From Euphorbia lathyris (lineage: Eukaryota > Streptophyta > Magnoliopsida > Malpighiales > Euphorbiaceae), in contig NC_088910.1 in the NCBI RefSeq assembly GCF_963576675.1, positions 85,742,104-85,806,103 of the forward strand: a stretch of 64,000 nucleotides of DNA, read 5' to 3'. Of this stretch, positions 54,275-64,000 are shown piece after piece. The notes under the pieces are model-generated. The model had not been told where the DNA came from, did no database searches, and saw only the letters and a program-made list of their open reading frames with translations. Position 1 is the stretch's first letter, and the number at the start of each line of letters is the position of its first letter. A program made the position numbers and the translations under genes.

Positions 54275-57200
54275 GTAATTGTAGGAGAAAATGTCTCTGC
54301 TGTGTTACAAAGAAAAATTCCCCAAAAATGCAAAGATAAGGGCATGTTTGCTATTTCATGTTTAATTGGTAACACTAGTATCAAGAGAGCAATGTGCCAT
54401 TTAGGTGCGTCAATTAACGTTATGCCTATGTCTATTTACTCTGCCTTGAATGCTGGTCCACTTACAGAAACAGGCGTAGTAATACAATTAGCAAACAGAG
54501 CCTTAGTTTACCCGAAGGGAGTTTTAGAGGATGTTTTAGTACAGGTCAATGATTTAGTTTTCCCAGCCGATTTTTATGTGTTAGATATGCAAAATGACGA
54601 CAATACCTTGGAATCTTCCGAGATATTGCTTGGAAGACCCTTCCTAACCACAGCAAGAACTAAAATTGACGTCCATAAGGGCATGCTAACCATGGAATTT
54701 GATGGTAAGGTTGTCCAATTCAATGTATATGATGCCATGAAATACCCGATTGATGTATTATCTGTGTGTGGAATTGACATAATCGAGCCTGTGACCCAAA
54801 ATATGTTTAACATAAGTGGAAAAGATGAGTTGCAGGTGGCGCTTAGTGAGAGCCTGACTACAGATAGCGAATACATGGAAGAAAGCATAAAAGAAATTGT
54901 CGAAGCCTTGGAAAAATCCGACCAGCAGGTAGGGAATATTCTACATGTTCCAAAAATTAAAGCTAACCAGCCCCCTTTACCGTCCATTGTGCAGGCACCT
55001 CGATTGGAGTTGAAAGAACTGCCCAAACATCTGAAATATGCTTACTTGGGTGCTGAAGAGACGCTGCCGGTAATAATTTTGAACATGCTAAACCCGGAGG
55101 AAGAAGAAAAGTTAATTGAATTGTTACGACAGCACAAAAAAGCCATAGGGTGGACAATTGCTGATATGGAAGGTCTGAGCCCATCGACTTGCATGCATAA
55201 AATCCACCTTGAAGAAGGAGCGACACCAAAACGTGAGGCTCAACGAAGATTGAATCCACCCATGATGGAAGTAGTGAAGAAAGAAGTCCAGAAAATGTTA
55301 GACGCCAACATAATATTTGCAATTTCGGACAGCAAATGGGTAAGCCCGGTCCACGTTGTACCAAAGAAAACCGGGATTACAGTGGTTCAAAATGAGAAGG
55401 GTGAGATGGTTCCGACCTGTGTGCAAAATGGGTGGCGCGTTTGTATAGACTACAGGAAGCTGAATGCCTCCACGAGAAAAGATCATTTTCCACTCCCCTT
55501 TATCGATCAGATGTTGGAAAGATTGGCAGGGAAGAAATTTTATTGCAACATGGATGGGTATTCCGGTTTTTACCAAATTCCAGTGGCACCCGAAGATCAG
55601 GAAAAGATGACGTTCACATGTCCCTTCGGTACATTTGCCTACCGACGAATGCCGTTTGGATTATGCAACGCACCGGCGACATTTCAACGGTGTATGGTAA
55701 GTATTTTTTCTGATTATGTCGAGCAAATTATCGAAGTATTCATGGATGATTTCACTGTATACGGTGACTCCTTCGATGAATGCTTAATGAACCTGGGTAA
55801 AATACTGAAACGATGCTTAAAGTTTAATTTGGTCCTGAATTATGAAAAATGTCATTTTATGGTAAATCAGAGTATAATTTTAGGACATGTGGTTTCAGCA
55901 AGGGGAATTGAGGTAGATAGAGCAAAGATAGATGTAATTCAATCTTTACCTTACCCCGGAAGTGTCCGGGAAGTTCGTTCTTTTCTTGGCCATGCAGGTT
56001 TTTACCAACGCTTCATTAAAGATTTTTCCAAGATAACACAGCCCATGTGTAAATTGCTGCAAAAAGAGGTCACATTTGAGTTCGATCAGACTTGTAAGGA
56101 TGCATTGGACGAATTGAAGGAAAAGTTAGTTTCAGCACCTATCATCCAACCACCAAATTGGAATTACCCCTTCGAAATTATGTGTGACGCTAGCAACTAC
56201 GCAATCGGCGCTGTTCTGGGACAGCGGATAGAAAAGCTACCTCACGTCATCTATTATGCATCAAGAACCCTTGACAATGCTCAAAGCAACTATTCGACCA
56301 CCGAAAGAGAACTTTTAGCTATTGTCTTTGCCTTAGAAAAATTTCGTTCCTACTTACTTGGTACTAAAGTCATTGTGTTTTCTGACCATGCAGCGTTGTG
56401 GTACCTAATGAAGAAGAAAGACACGAAACCTCGCTTAATTCGGTGGATACTTCTGCTACAGGAATTCGACCTGGAAATACGTGACAAAAAAGGGTCAGAA
56501 AACCTAGTGGCAGATCATCTTAGCCGGCTCCTCTCGTCGGACAATTACAACGGAGAGCTCAAAGATGAATTTCCCGAGGAACACTTGTTTAGCATCAATA
56601 CAATTGAGCCTTGGTATGCTGACTTGGTTAATTATATGGTTGCAGGGGTAATGCCGGAAGACTTCACCAGGAACGAAAAAGATAAATTGAGAAAGGAAGC
56701 CAAATATTACATTTGGGACGAACCCTATTTGTGGAAACACTGCTCTGATCAAATGATTCGGCGATGCGTTCCAGAAACCGAAGTCGAGTCCATACTCCAG
56801 TTCAGCCACTCAAGTGCCTGCGGAGGCCATTTTGGGCCCAAACGAACAGCACGAAAAGTACTCGAATGTGGTTTGTTTTGGCCCAATATTTTTCGTGATT
56901 CATATTTGTTTTGCAAATCCTGTGCCAATTGTCAGAGAACTGGAAATATAAGCCAGCGAAGTCAAATGCCACTTACGTCAATTTTAACTTGCAAAATTTT
57001 CGACGTTTGGGGCATTGACTTCATGGGCCCATTTCCAAGCTCTTTTGGTTACCTATACATTTTATTGGCAATTGATTATGTGTCGAAATGGGTGGAAGCC
57101 ATTGCCACCAAGACTGACGATGCCCAAACAGTGGTTAAGTTTTTGCAGGGAAACATATTCAGCAGGTTTGGCATGCCCAGGGTGTTAATCAGTGATAGAG

Positions 57201-57901
57201 GAACTCATTTTTGCAACCGGATAATGGTATCCCTGCTAAAAAAATATGGAGTTAACCACCGTACATCCACAGCTTACCACCCACAGACCAATGGTCAGGC
57301 TGAAGTCTCGAACCGTGAAATCAAATCTATATTGGAGAAGACGGTAAACATCACAAGGAAAGATTGGAGCATCAAGCTTGAAGACGCCCTATGGGCATAC
57401 AGGACAGCGTACAAAACTCCTATTGGCATGTCTCCCTACCGAATGGTTTACGGAAAACCATGTCACCTTCCCATGGAATTGGAGCATAGAGCATTTTGGG
57501 CGGTCAAAACATGCAACATGGCCTATGATAAAGCAGGGGAAGTAAGGAAGTTACAGCTACAGGAGTTAGAGGAGCTGAGAACCGAAGCCTACGAAAGTTC
57601 GAGAATCTACAAACAGAAGTCCAAAAATTACCATGACAACTTACTCACACGAAAGCAGTTCCAAGTCGGGCAAAAAGTCCTTTTATACCACTCACGACTC
57701 AAGATTTTTGCAGGAAAACTACGCACCAAATGGATTGGCCCTTTTGTAGTGAAACATGTATTCCCACATGGTGCGGTGGAAATTGAAAGTCTGAAGAACA
57801 ACAATTGTTTCAAAGTAAACGGGCATCGTCTCAAACCGTTTTACGAGGGATTCCAAGCTCAGGGGACTGAAGAAGTTTTCCTAAAAGTTCCCAAAGACTG
57901 A
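54275..57901 (+). CDS. Athila pol (protease, RT, RNase H, integrase), open frame continuing from gag
   Basis: About 1,208 codons open without a stop. Protease: [19 protein letters not shown], where the catalytic Asp of the usual CDLGAS motif reads His. [52 protein letters not shown] and catalytic [10 protein letters not shown] (55738). RNase [55 protein letters not shown]. Integrase: zinc region [14 protein letters not shown]...[11 protein letters not shown], core [44 protein letters not shown]. No ATG of its own is near 54302; it is the continuation of the gag frame. The order PR-RT-RH-IN identifies Ty3. Because gag has stops and the protease lacks its Asp, the protein is unlikely to be made or matured from this copy. 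Confidence 0.93.
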   Translation, partial: VIVGENVSAVLQRKIPQKCKDKGMFAISCLIGNTSIKRAMCHLGASINVMPMSIYSALNAGPLTETGVVIQLANRALVYPKGVLEDVLVQVNDLVFPADFYVLDMQNDDNTLESSEILLGRPFLTTARTKIDVHKGMLTMEFDGKVVQFNVYDAMKYPIDVLSVCGIDIIEPVTQNMFNISGKDELQVALSESLTTDSEYMEESIKEIVEALEKSDQQVGNILHVPKIKANQPPLPSIVQAPRLELKELPKHLKYAYLGAEETLPVIILNMLNPEEEEKLIELLRQHKKAIGWTIADMEGLSPSTCMHKIHLEEGATPKREAQRRLNPPMMEVVKKEVQKMLDANIIFAISDSKWVSPVHVVPKKTGITVVQNEKGEMVPTCVQNGWRVCIDYRKLNASTRKDHFPLPFIDQMLERLAGKKFYCNMDGYSGFYQIPVAPEDQEKMTFTCPFGTFAYRRMPFGLCNAPATFQRCMVSIFSDYVEQIIEVFMDDFTVYGDSFDECLMNLGKILKRCLKFNLVLNYEKCHFMVNQSIILGHVVSARGIEVDRAKIDVIQSLPYPGSVREVRSFLGHAGFYQRFIKDFSKITQPMCKLLQKEVTFEFDQTCKDALDELKEKLVSAPIIQPPNWNYPFEIMCDASNYAIGAVLGQRIEKLPHVIYYASRTLDNAQSNYSTTERELLAIVFALEKFRSYLLGTKVIVFSDHAALWYLMKKKDTKPRLIRWILLLQEFDLEIRDKKGSENLVADHLSRLLSSDNYNGELKDEFPEEHLFSINTIEPWYADLVNYMVAGVMPEDFTRNEKDKLRKEAKYYIWDEPYLWKHCSDQMIRRCVPETEVESILQFSHSSACGGHFGPKRTARKVLECGLFWPNIFRDSYLFCKSCANCQRTGNISQRSQMPLTSILTCKIFDVWGIDFMGPFPSSFGYLYILLAIDYVSKWVEAIATKTDDAQTVVKFLQGNIFSRFGMPRVLISDRGTHFCNRIMVSLLKKYGVNHRTSTAYHPQTNGQAEVSNREIKSILEKTVNITRKDWSIKLEDALWAYRTAYKTPIGMSPYRMVYGKPCHLPMELEHRAFWAVKTCNMAYDKAGEVRKLQLQELEELRTEAYESSRIYKQKSKNYHDNLLTRKQFQVGQKVLLYHSRLKIFAGKLRTKWIGPFVVKHVFPHGAVEIESLKNNNCFKVNGHRLKPFYEGFQAQGTEEVFLKVPKD

Positions 57902-57969
57902 ATACTGAAGTTCAGTTACGTCTAGCTACAGACGTGAAATAGCAGCGCTACAGGGAGGCAGCCCTAAGA

Positions 57970-57990
57970 CTAATCTTGCCCAAGACCAAT
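57970..57990. repeat. Recurring palindrome, copy 3 (between pol and the accessory ORF)
   Basis: CTAATCTTGCCCAAGACCAAT: core TCTTG-CC-CAAGA kept, outer arms partly changed. Confidence 0.65.
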
Positions 57991-58314
57991 CACTCTTTTC
58001 ATATCAGCACTCTTTTCACTGTTTTTGATTTTCAACTAATTTAACTAACTTCATCCCCTACTTGGATGATTTCTGGGTTCTGTTTTGATGATTGCAGGTG
58101 AAAATGATGGCTTTCATGGAGTTGGGCTAAGAAACTAAAAAAAAAATTAGGCTTAATGGGCCCAAAGGGAGTAAAAATTAAAAGAAGGTTAAAATAAGGA
58201 GTGAAAAAATTCACCTTATTTCACCTTATTTTAAGTTACCCCTCCTTGTCCCATTTTGACTAAACCCCTCACTTCACAAACTTAGCCCTAAACCCCTCGT
58301 CTTCCCCAGTTACG

Positions 58315-60279
58315 ATGGAAGACTATTCCAGTGACATCCCCAAGCAGAGCCACCGCAGTCCGCCGTCATCACCACCGTGCCAGTACCGCACCGACGCGGA
58401 ATCCCCATCACCGCCGGCAGACCTTCGCAGCTACTCGAGAAAGAAGAAGGGCAAAACCCCGATGGCAGCCGAAACTTCTTTGCCAAAGGAGTCGCTGGTA
58501 ACCGAAGCTCCTCAGCCAAACGAGCTCTCCGACAACCAGTCGTCACCGCCAGCAGGACCCGCGCCGCCTTCACCTTACCGGGCTTACTCTCCTTCCGCCT
58601 CCGAAATAGCCGCTATGCTTGAACGGACTCAGGAAACCATGTCCGACGATGACACCCTACCAGCGATTCACCAATCACCACCTCCTGCGAGTTCGCCGTT
58701 CCCTACTAATTCCCCACACTCCTCAGCTCCAGCGGTCCACCATTCACCACTTCAAGAAGACCGGGCACCTTCGCCACCAACGACGAGCCACCACTCACCA
58801 GTCCTTGGAGGTTCGACTTCCCTTTCACCAACAGTGAGTCAAGATCCCCCGATCTTCACCAATCCGGCATTCTCACCTCAGGTATCTGACCACCATTCAC
58901 CACCGCCAAACATCCAGAAGAAAAGAAAACCCCCGCAGTCCAGGAAACCGGCTCCTCTCCGGAAGTCCCGACGACTGGCCCCACCCCCAAAGAAGACCAT
59001 CTCCCTCGAACTCTCCGAATCAAGCTCAACTGATTCAATTGAGACAGACTCCAGTTCACACAATAACTCCTTTGAGCAAGCAGATTCGGAGTCCTCTGAA
59101 ACTCACAGTGATCAAGCCGGACAATCCGAACATCCAGTACAACCAAAGAAAACGACTCGGGCTCGCTTAGAGAAAGGACCAGAACGATCCAAGCCTGTAG
59201 TCGTCGACACAGAGATGACCTTCACCCTCCCGACAAATCAACAGAGGTATAATTCTCTAAAACTTAAAACTTTTGTTGCGGGTCGTTGGTTGTATGAACC
59301 CACATTGGTTGCTTTAAATATCAAGTCTGAAGTGCATGATTTAATGGATAACATTGGCTGGAAGCCATTTCTGCTGTTAAATTACCCTGTTTATAACTGT
59401 CTGATGCATGAATTCTTTAGCACATTCACCATAGACAAGAAGAAAATGAAAAAATCACAGGCTTCATGCATCCAATTTCAATTGTGTGATAAAATGCATA
59501 ATCTGTCTATAGCTGAGTTCAATGTCGCTTTAGGTCTGTTTGATGATGAATTTTGCTCCACTGATGCATATTCTGACATGCTATGTGATTATCCTGCTGA
59601 GTTTAATGCCATAAGAATCTACTCTGAGCTCACTGGTTTGGCTAACACTGTTTTTAGCCCCTCCAAGTCCAAAGCCAACTTAATTTTGAGTGAACCTTTA
59701 CGTTTCATGCATCGATTTTTGGCTATTAACTACTCAGCTAGGAATGAGGACCCCACTATCGTGTCAAAACAGGAATTATTTTTCCTATGGTGCATGATAA
59801 CTGAAAGAAAAGTCAATCTAGGCTATTGGCTAGCCTTAAAATTTTCCAAAATGATGAAAAAGGTAGCTAAGTTTCATTTAGGGCATATCATCACATGCTT
59901 AGCTGTAAACTTATGTGAACTTGATGTGGATGATTGCCCTTTGAATATTGCCTGTCGTATGCTCCCTTTTGATTTAAAATTGTTGAAAGCCATGAAGCTA
60001 ATCCAAACCGAGGAAGGAGGCTCTGTTTCTTTTATCCCTGCAGGAGACTTACCCTCTCATCCAGGACAGATCCCCAGGAAGTTTGCCACTCCAGCACCTC
60101 CTCATCCAGATCAGGGACAAACTTCAACTCCTTCCCAACCTGACAACCCAGCCGAGCAACTAGCTTCCTTGACAGCCACTGTGGGCACGATAGCTGAGAT
60201 AATCCAGAAAATTTATCAAAACCAGGCAGCTTATTTCAAGGAGGTTGGATTCACTCCTCCACACCCCTTCGCTCCTTGA
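58315..60279 (+). CDS. Athila accessory ORF after pol, 654 aa, Pro-rich N-terminus
   Basis: Starts MEDYSSDIPKQSHRS at ATG 58315, 413 bp after the pol stop. Residues 1..~290 are Pro/Ser-rich with repeated HHSP motifs (HHSPLQED, HHSPVLGG, HHSPPPN) and a basic patch KKRKPPQSRKPAPLRKSRR, a possible nuclear signal. Residues ~300..590 form a globular part (YNSLKLKTFVAGRWLYEP, FDDEFCSTDAYSDML, EPLRFMHRFLAINYS, FHLGHIITCLAVNLCEL) of the plant retroelement or transposon-protein type. The last 40 residues look like a short coiled coil. The position is that of the so-called env-like ORFs, but I see no signal peptide or membrane segment. Function unknown. A fragment of a related ORF lies at 3255..3590. 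Confidence 0.8.
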   Translation: MEDYSSDIPKQSHRSPPSSPPCQYRTDAESPSPPADLRSYSRKKKGKTPMAAETSLPKESLVTEAPQPNELSDNQSSPPAGPAPPSPYRAYSPSASEIAAMLERTQETMSDDDTLPAIHQSPPPASSPFPTNSPHSSAPAVHHSPLQEDRAPSPPTTSHHSPVLGGSTSLSPTVSQDPPIFTNPAFSPQVSDHHSPPPNIQKKRKPPQSRKPAPLRKSRRLAPPPKKTISLELSESSSTDSIETDSSSHNNSFEQADSESSETHSDQAGQSEHPVQPKKTTRARLEKGPERSKPVVVDTEMTFTLPTNQQRYNSLKLKTFVAGRWLYEPTLVALNIKSEVHDLMDNIGWKPFLLLNYPVYNCLMHEFFSTFTIDKKKMKKSQASCIQFQLCDKMHNLSIAEFNVALGLFDDEFCSTDAYSDMLCDYPAEFNAIRIYSELTGLANTVFSPSKSKANLILSEPLRFMHRFLAINYSARNEDPTIVSKQELFFLWCMITERKVNLGYWLALKFSKMMKKVAKFHLGHIITCLAVNLCELDVDDCPLNIACRMLPFDLKLLKAMKLIQTEEGGSVSFIPAGDLPSHPGQIPRKFATPAPPHPDQGQTSTPSQPDNPAEQLASLTATVGTIAEIIQKIYQNQAAYFKEVGFTPPHPFAP

Positions 60280-61996
60280 TTCAGTTGGATTCACTCCTCC
60301 ACAGGGCAGTAGTTCTTATCCCTTCCATTTTCATTGCTGCCTTATGTTTTTCTACATCGAGACGATGCATCTTAATAGTGGGGGAGGGACAATTGAGTCT
60401 TACAGGAAGGGTTTGCTAGTCACTAGGAGTCTTTTTGTTCTGTTTTTCTATTCTTGTGTTGAAGTCTTGTGAATTCTATGTGCTAAACTTGTGCAGAATT
60501 TTTGTTTTTGCTAAGTGTGAGGTGCCCACCAAATTTTGTGCATAAATAGAGTAATGACTAAGTGTGAGGTGGGCACTCAAATGCATGTTCCTAAGTGTCT
60601 TGGCAGTCCTTATTCTACACTTGGAATTGTTGACAACCGAACCTAGTTTAGTACAGACCCCCCTTGTGTTATGAAACTTCACAACTTTTGGTTTGAAAAA
60701 GTCGAGGATAAGTAGATAACCCATCATGCCTTGTCTAAATTGCTTAATAACTTATGAAGTCTTTTAACCCGGACTTGAAAAACGTTTTGAAACCTGTACC
60801 ACTACTTTTACCCCAAATTATGGAAAGTTTTTGAGCCGAATTGACAGAGCAAAAACATTACACTTTGCTCTATTTTTTTTTCTGAGTGCTATCCAATTCT
60901 AGTTTGAAATTCTAGAACTTGCCATGTTATGCATTTCGAGACCACATTGATGAATCCAAGTATTAAACATGATAAAGGCAGTAGGTTTTCTTTCTTTCAG
61001 CCACTCCAAATAAATTTTGAACCCTTAGTCTTGCCCAAGACTAACGAAAGTAACAGTACCAGCCCTTAGTTAACCACACTTGAGCCCTTTCCCCATTCTT
61101 GACAAACCCCTGTTCAAGTCCCCCGGCCAGGGACGTTCTAGCCATCAGAATTTGTATATTCTTTCATTTATTTCTATGTTTAGTTGTTGCTTTGAGCAAT
61201 GTCCATATTCAAAAACCACAGGTTCGTTAAAGTATAAGGATTTAATTGAATAGTCCTTTAATCATACGTGGTTATGCTTCAAAAGGTGTCTAAATGGACA
61301 TTAGCATGAAAAGCAGTAGCTTTCTTATTCTAGCTTGAAGTATTATTTCAAAAAAAAAAAAAGCCTCAAAGAAAAAGAAAAAAAATCAGAGGCAGAGAAA
61401 AGAAGAAAAAAAAAAAACAAAACAAATTTTTGTTTAGTTTGTTAAGTCCGTCTCATTCATTCATTCTGAAGTTTGAGAATTGTAAGTAATTTGTACATAA
61501 TTGTGTTTTGGTTTTCATTTTTGGCCATTTTCATTTTCATCAATTACCCTTCTCATTCTTTTCCTTTCCAAACCTTACCCCCAGCCAACGTCACACCCTA
61601 TTTTAAGTCCTTTTGATTTAGTGTCTTGAATTCATACTAAGTGGTGAAGATTTGATATATTGGCAAACTTATGGTAATTTAATTCTAGAATTGTGAACGA
61701 GTGATTCCCAAAACAATCATTGCCCAAACACTTGAGTGACATGAGCGAAATCCGGCGAGAGTGATACGCTTTTCAAACTGTTTTTCAATAAGGGTTGACT
61801 GCTTTATTCCTTATCATACATAAAGCAAGCATGTTGGGATAGCAAAAGTCCTTTTCTACTAGAGTCGATGGTTTGTGATCTTCATAACGCTAGGGGGATT
61901 GGAAAAATTAGTAAGAGCGTCTCATTTGAAAAGGGGGGATATTGACTTAGACATAGACATGCTTAGGGACAAGCATTTGGCAAGTGTGAGGTAATT
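60280..61996. other. Non-coding tail of the Athila element
   Basis: No domain-bearing ORF. Purine-rich tracts AGTGGGGGAGGGA (near 60377) and AAAAGGGGGGAT (near 61927) and the AAGTGTGAGGTAATT just before the 3' LTR are candidate polypurine tracts. CTAAGTGTGAGGTG recurs at about 60514 and 60557. A 20-bp direct repeat GTTGGATTCACTCCTCCACA lies at 60244 and 60286. A-rich purine runs fill 61351..61420. Confidence 0.6.
61024..61045. repeat. Recurring palindrome, copy 4 (non-coding tail)
   Basis: CTTAGTCTTG, CC, CAAGACTAAC: identical to copy 1 except for the last base. Confidence 0.88.
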
Positions 61997-63273
61997 TGAT
62001 AAGCGTCCAAAACGACAAGTTTATTATGTTCATTTTGTGAATATTCCATTCTTAATTATGTCGTTTTAGGCCCTTTTTACTTGTTTTGTTGCATAAGTGA
62101 TTTCAGGGATCAAATTGGAGAATAGAAGGCTTGGAAGGCTGTTTTGGACCTTTTCTCACTCAAGCTCAGCTTTGCAGGCGTAACATGCTTAGTCTTGCCC
62201 AAGACTAAGAGGGTCGACTTATTCAGATCGCCAAGTCAGCAGAATCAGAAACTAACTTATCTCCACAGTTTCAACAGCATGTTTTGAACGAAAGAAATCC
62301 CTGAAATCAAGGAGAGAACCCAGGAGATTGAAGATTCTTGGAACAACACTATAAAAGAAACCCACATTTTGATTTTGGGGATACTTTTTTATTTTTGATA
62401 GTTCCTTATTAGGGTTTTTTGTAAGCTCTTTGCAGAATTTCTTGTTTCCATTTTACATTCATTATTTTGTAGCTATCATAGTCGATTCATGGCTATGAGT
62501 AGCTAAACTCCTTTATCGATTTAGGGATTAATCAAAGGCTAGTGTTATTTCCAATTATGAGATTGTCACTTTTAAGTTCAGTAATCTAATTCTATTATCC
62601 GTTCACATGTTCATTGGTCTATAAAACCATACCTTCAACGAAAGTCTAGACCTTGGTTCGGCCGGACTTCGGTCTCCTCATTCATTGAAACAACGTTAGG
62701 GCTTAAGATTCGTAATCATCTAAATTCCTAACTTATATTAAGCGTATGAATATGTGATTTGGTTTGAATCGGAATCGCTAAGAATCCGGTTAACCTAGGT
62801 TAGGTCCTTCTAATTCCTAATGCTTTTGACAAATTGAATTCTAAGCGCTAAGCTAGAACTATCTGTCAAATAGGAGCTTGTCTTTAGGCGCTCTAGGATC
62901 TGCTTTACAACTAAGGAAGGATTAGGCCGGGAATGAATAAGGAACGGCTATAACTAACCCGGATAATGTTAATTATGATGTTTTCATCCTTTCAGTGATC
63001 AAAAGGAAATAATTACTAAGTCCACGGTTATCCCTTAATCGGTTTCAAATCTGATAAGTATACAACCCTTTTCTTTTAATTGCAATTTCAACTTTACAAA
63101 GTTAATCTAAATCAATCAATCAACCATTCACCCCCATTTTACATTCTTTTCGATTTAATTATTATACGAACAGTCAGTATTAATCCTTAGGGTACGATCT
63201 CTATTTACCCCTATCTACAAATCAGTAGTCAGTCAGTAAATAACTGTTTATTTGGTGGATTCGACACCCACCA
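61997..63273 (+). repeat. 3' LTR of the Athila element
   Basis: 1,277 bp, near-identical to 51200..52475. Followed by the GTCAC target duplication and the resumed Copia pol frame. Confidence 0.95.
62188..62209. repeat. Recurring palindrome, copy 5 (3' LTR)
   Basis: Same as copy 1, as expected for the second LTR. Confidence 0.9.
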
Positions 63274-64000
63274 GTCACAAAGGAAGAAAATTCCTGGCTA
63301 TGGCACAGGAGACTTGGTCATGTAAGCATGGACCTCCTGGCCAAATTAGCAAGAAAGCAATTGGTTGAGGGACTGCCTGAACTTAAATTTCAAAAAGATC
63401 AACTATGCCACGCTTGCCAAGCTGGAAAACAAACCAAACAATCTTTTCATAGTAAAAACATTGTCTCAACTAAACGTCCGTTAGAGTTACTACACTTGGA
63501 TCTCTTTGGTCCAGTCCAGCCGCTGAGTCTGGGTGGAAGAAGATTTTCCTTGGTCATTGTAAATGACTTCTCTCGGTATACGTGGGTTATCTTGCTGACC
63601 AGCAAGGATGAGACCTTTGAGACATTTTCAAATTTGGTTAGAAAAATTGAAAATGAAAAAGACCTAAAATTAGCTCATATCCGTAGTGATAACGGTGGAG
63701 AATTCAAAAACCAAAAGTTTGTTGAATTCTGTGAAGCCAGCGGCATTGACCATAATTTTTCTGCTCCTAGAACACCTCAGCAAAATGGGGTTGTAGAAAG
63801 GAAGAACAGAACTCTGGTTGAAATAGCCAGGACAATGCTGGATGAGCATAGGCTTCCAAAGTATTTTTGGGGAGAAGTTGTTAACACAGCATGCTATATT
63901 CTCAATAGGGCTCTAGTTAGACCTATACTTAAGAAAACCCCTTATGAACTTTGGAAAGGACGAAAGCCCAACATTGGATACTTTCGTGCCTTTGGCTGTA

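Larger units (their letters stand above)
51200..63273 (+). mobile_element. Athila-type Ty3 retrotransposon, 12.07 kb, inside the Copia pol
   Basis: LTRs 51200..52475 and 61997..63273, each TGATAAGCG ... CACCCACCA. GTCAC is duplicated exactly at 51195..51199 and 63274..63278. Content: tRNA-Asp-type primer site, gag-pol in one frame, an extra 654-aa ORF and a 1.7 kb non-coding tail. By eye the LTRs differ by about eight substitutions and one indel, so it is young. Confidence 0.95.
47629..64000 (+). mobile_element. SIRE-like Ty1/Copia retrotransposon, interrupted by an Athila element, runs off the right edge
   Basis: 5' LTR 47629..48976, primer site, gag 49039..50793, and pol from about 50835 to 51199, continuing at 63274 to the end of the window. 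The inner 51200..63273 is a younger Ty3 insertion. A solo LTR of the same family lies at 19600..20934. The 3' LTR is outside the window. Confidence 0.92.
50835..64000 (+). pseudogene. SIRE-like Copia pol (protease, integrase), with two TGA stops and split by an Athila insertion; partial
   Basis: The first part, 50835..51199, reads WYIDSACSRHMTGD (protease with DSA) and GLKYNLLSIAQLCDNG, with in-frame TGA after FERK (50910) and after DDTG (51088). The second part, 63274..64000, continues in the same frame at the duplicated GTCAC: WLWHRRLGHVSMDLL, CHACQAGKQTKQSF, the integrase core LLHLDLFGPVQP, HIRSDNGGEFKNQ and NGVVERKNRTLVEIARTML. The catalytic D, D and E are all present. RT and RNase H lie beyond the window. 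Relative to gag the frame differs. With two stops and a 12 kb insertion the copy is dead. Confidence 0.9.

Noticed and set aside
58315..60279. Envelope glycoprotein gene
   Set aside because: The position fits an env-like ORF, but no signal peptide, membrane segment or glycoprotein feature is visible, so I call it an accessory ORF only.

Overview
This is nuclear DNA of a flowering plant, very probably a eudicot. The signs are a ZF-HD homeodomain transcription factor gene, a LEA-type gene, introns with plant GT-AG signals, Au-type SINEs, and many plant LTR retrotransposons, LINEs and MITEs. I see nothing prokaryotic and no CRISPR array. I do not name a species.

Only three ordinary host genes are supported. 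(1) A LEA-like gene on + (start codon 11130, stop 15448) has three exons that join in phase, a 3 kb first intron and ABRE-type ACGT cores upstream. (2) A zinc-finger homeodomain (ZHD) gene lies on - (16557..17405), intronless in its coding part, with a splice acceptor directly before the ATG. It converges on the LEA gene. (3) A 16-exon FAD-dependent oxidoreductase gene of the PYROXD2 family lies on + (31774..40358); its splice phases close perfectly to 565 codons.

The rest is layered transposable elements. 1..10,400: a LINE ORF2 open to the left edge, nested MITEs, a SINE, an Athila-type ORF fragment, a 2.2 kb solo LTR with a target-site duplication, an Au SINE, a CACTA end and an internally deleted LINE. 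18,600..22,890: a degenerate minus-strand Copia element split by a solo LTR. 24,570..31,630: a long-inverted-repeat DNA element whose right arm is split by an almost intact Copia retrotransposon (25702..31389). Its edge lies about 140 bp before the PYROXD2 start codon. Introns of PYROXD2 hold a hAT-type MITE, a solo LTR and an Au SINE. 40,700..44,100: a decayed Ty3 element without the catalytic core of its reverse transcriptase. 45,500..46,813: a small TRIM-like LTR element with a MITE in one LTR.

46,997..64,000 is a three-level nest. A LINE ORF1 is cut by a SIRE-like Copia element (LTR from 47629, running off the right edge). The Copia pol is in turn cut by a 12 kb Athila-type Ty3 element (51200..63273) with LTRs of about 99% identity by eye, a tRNA-Asp-type primer site, gag-pol in one frame, and an extra 654-aa ORF. 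The most unusual signals are in this Athila element: a palindrome (TTAGTCTTGCC and its mirror) recurs at five places including both LTRs; four in-frame TAA codons all fall in gag while about 1200 codons of pol are clean; and the protease catalytic Asp reads His.
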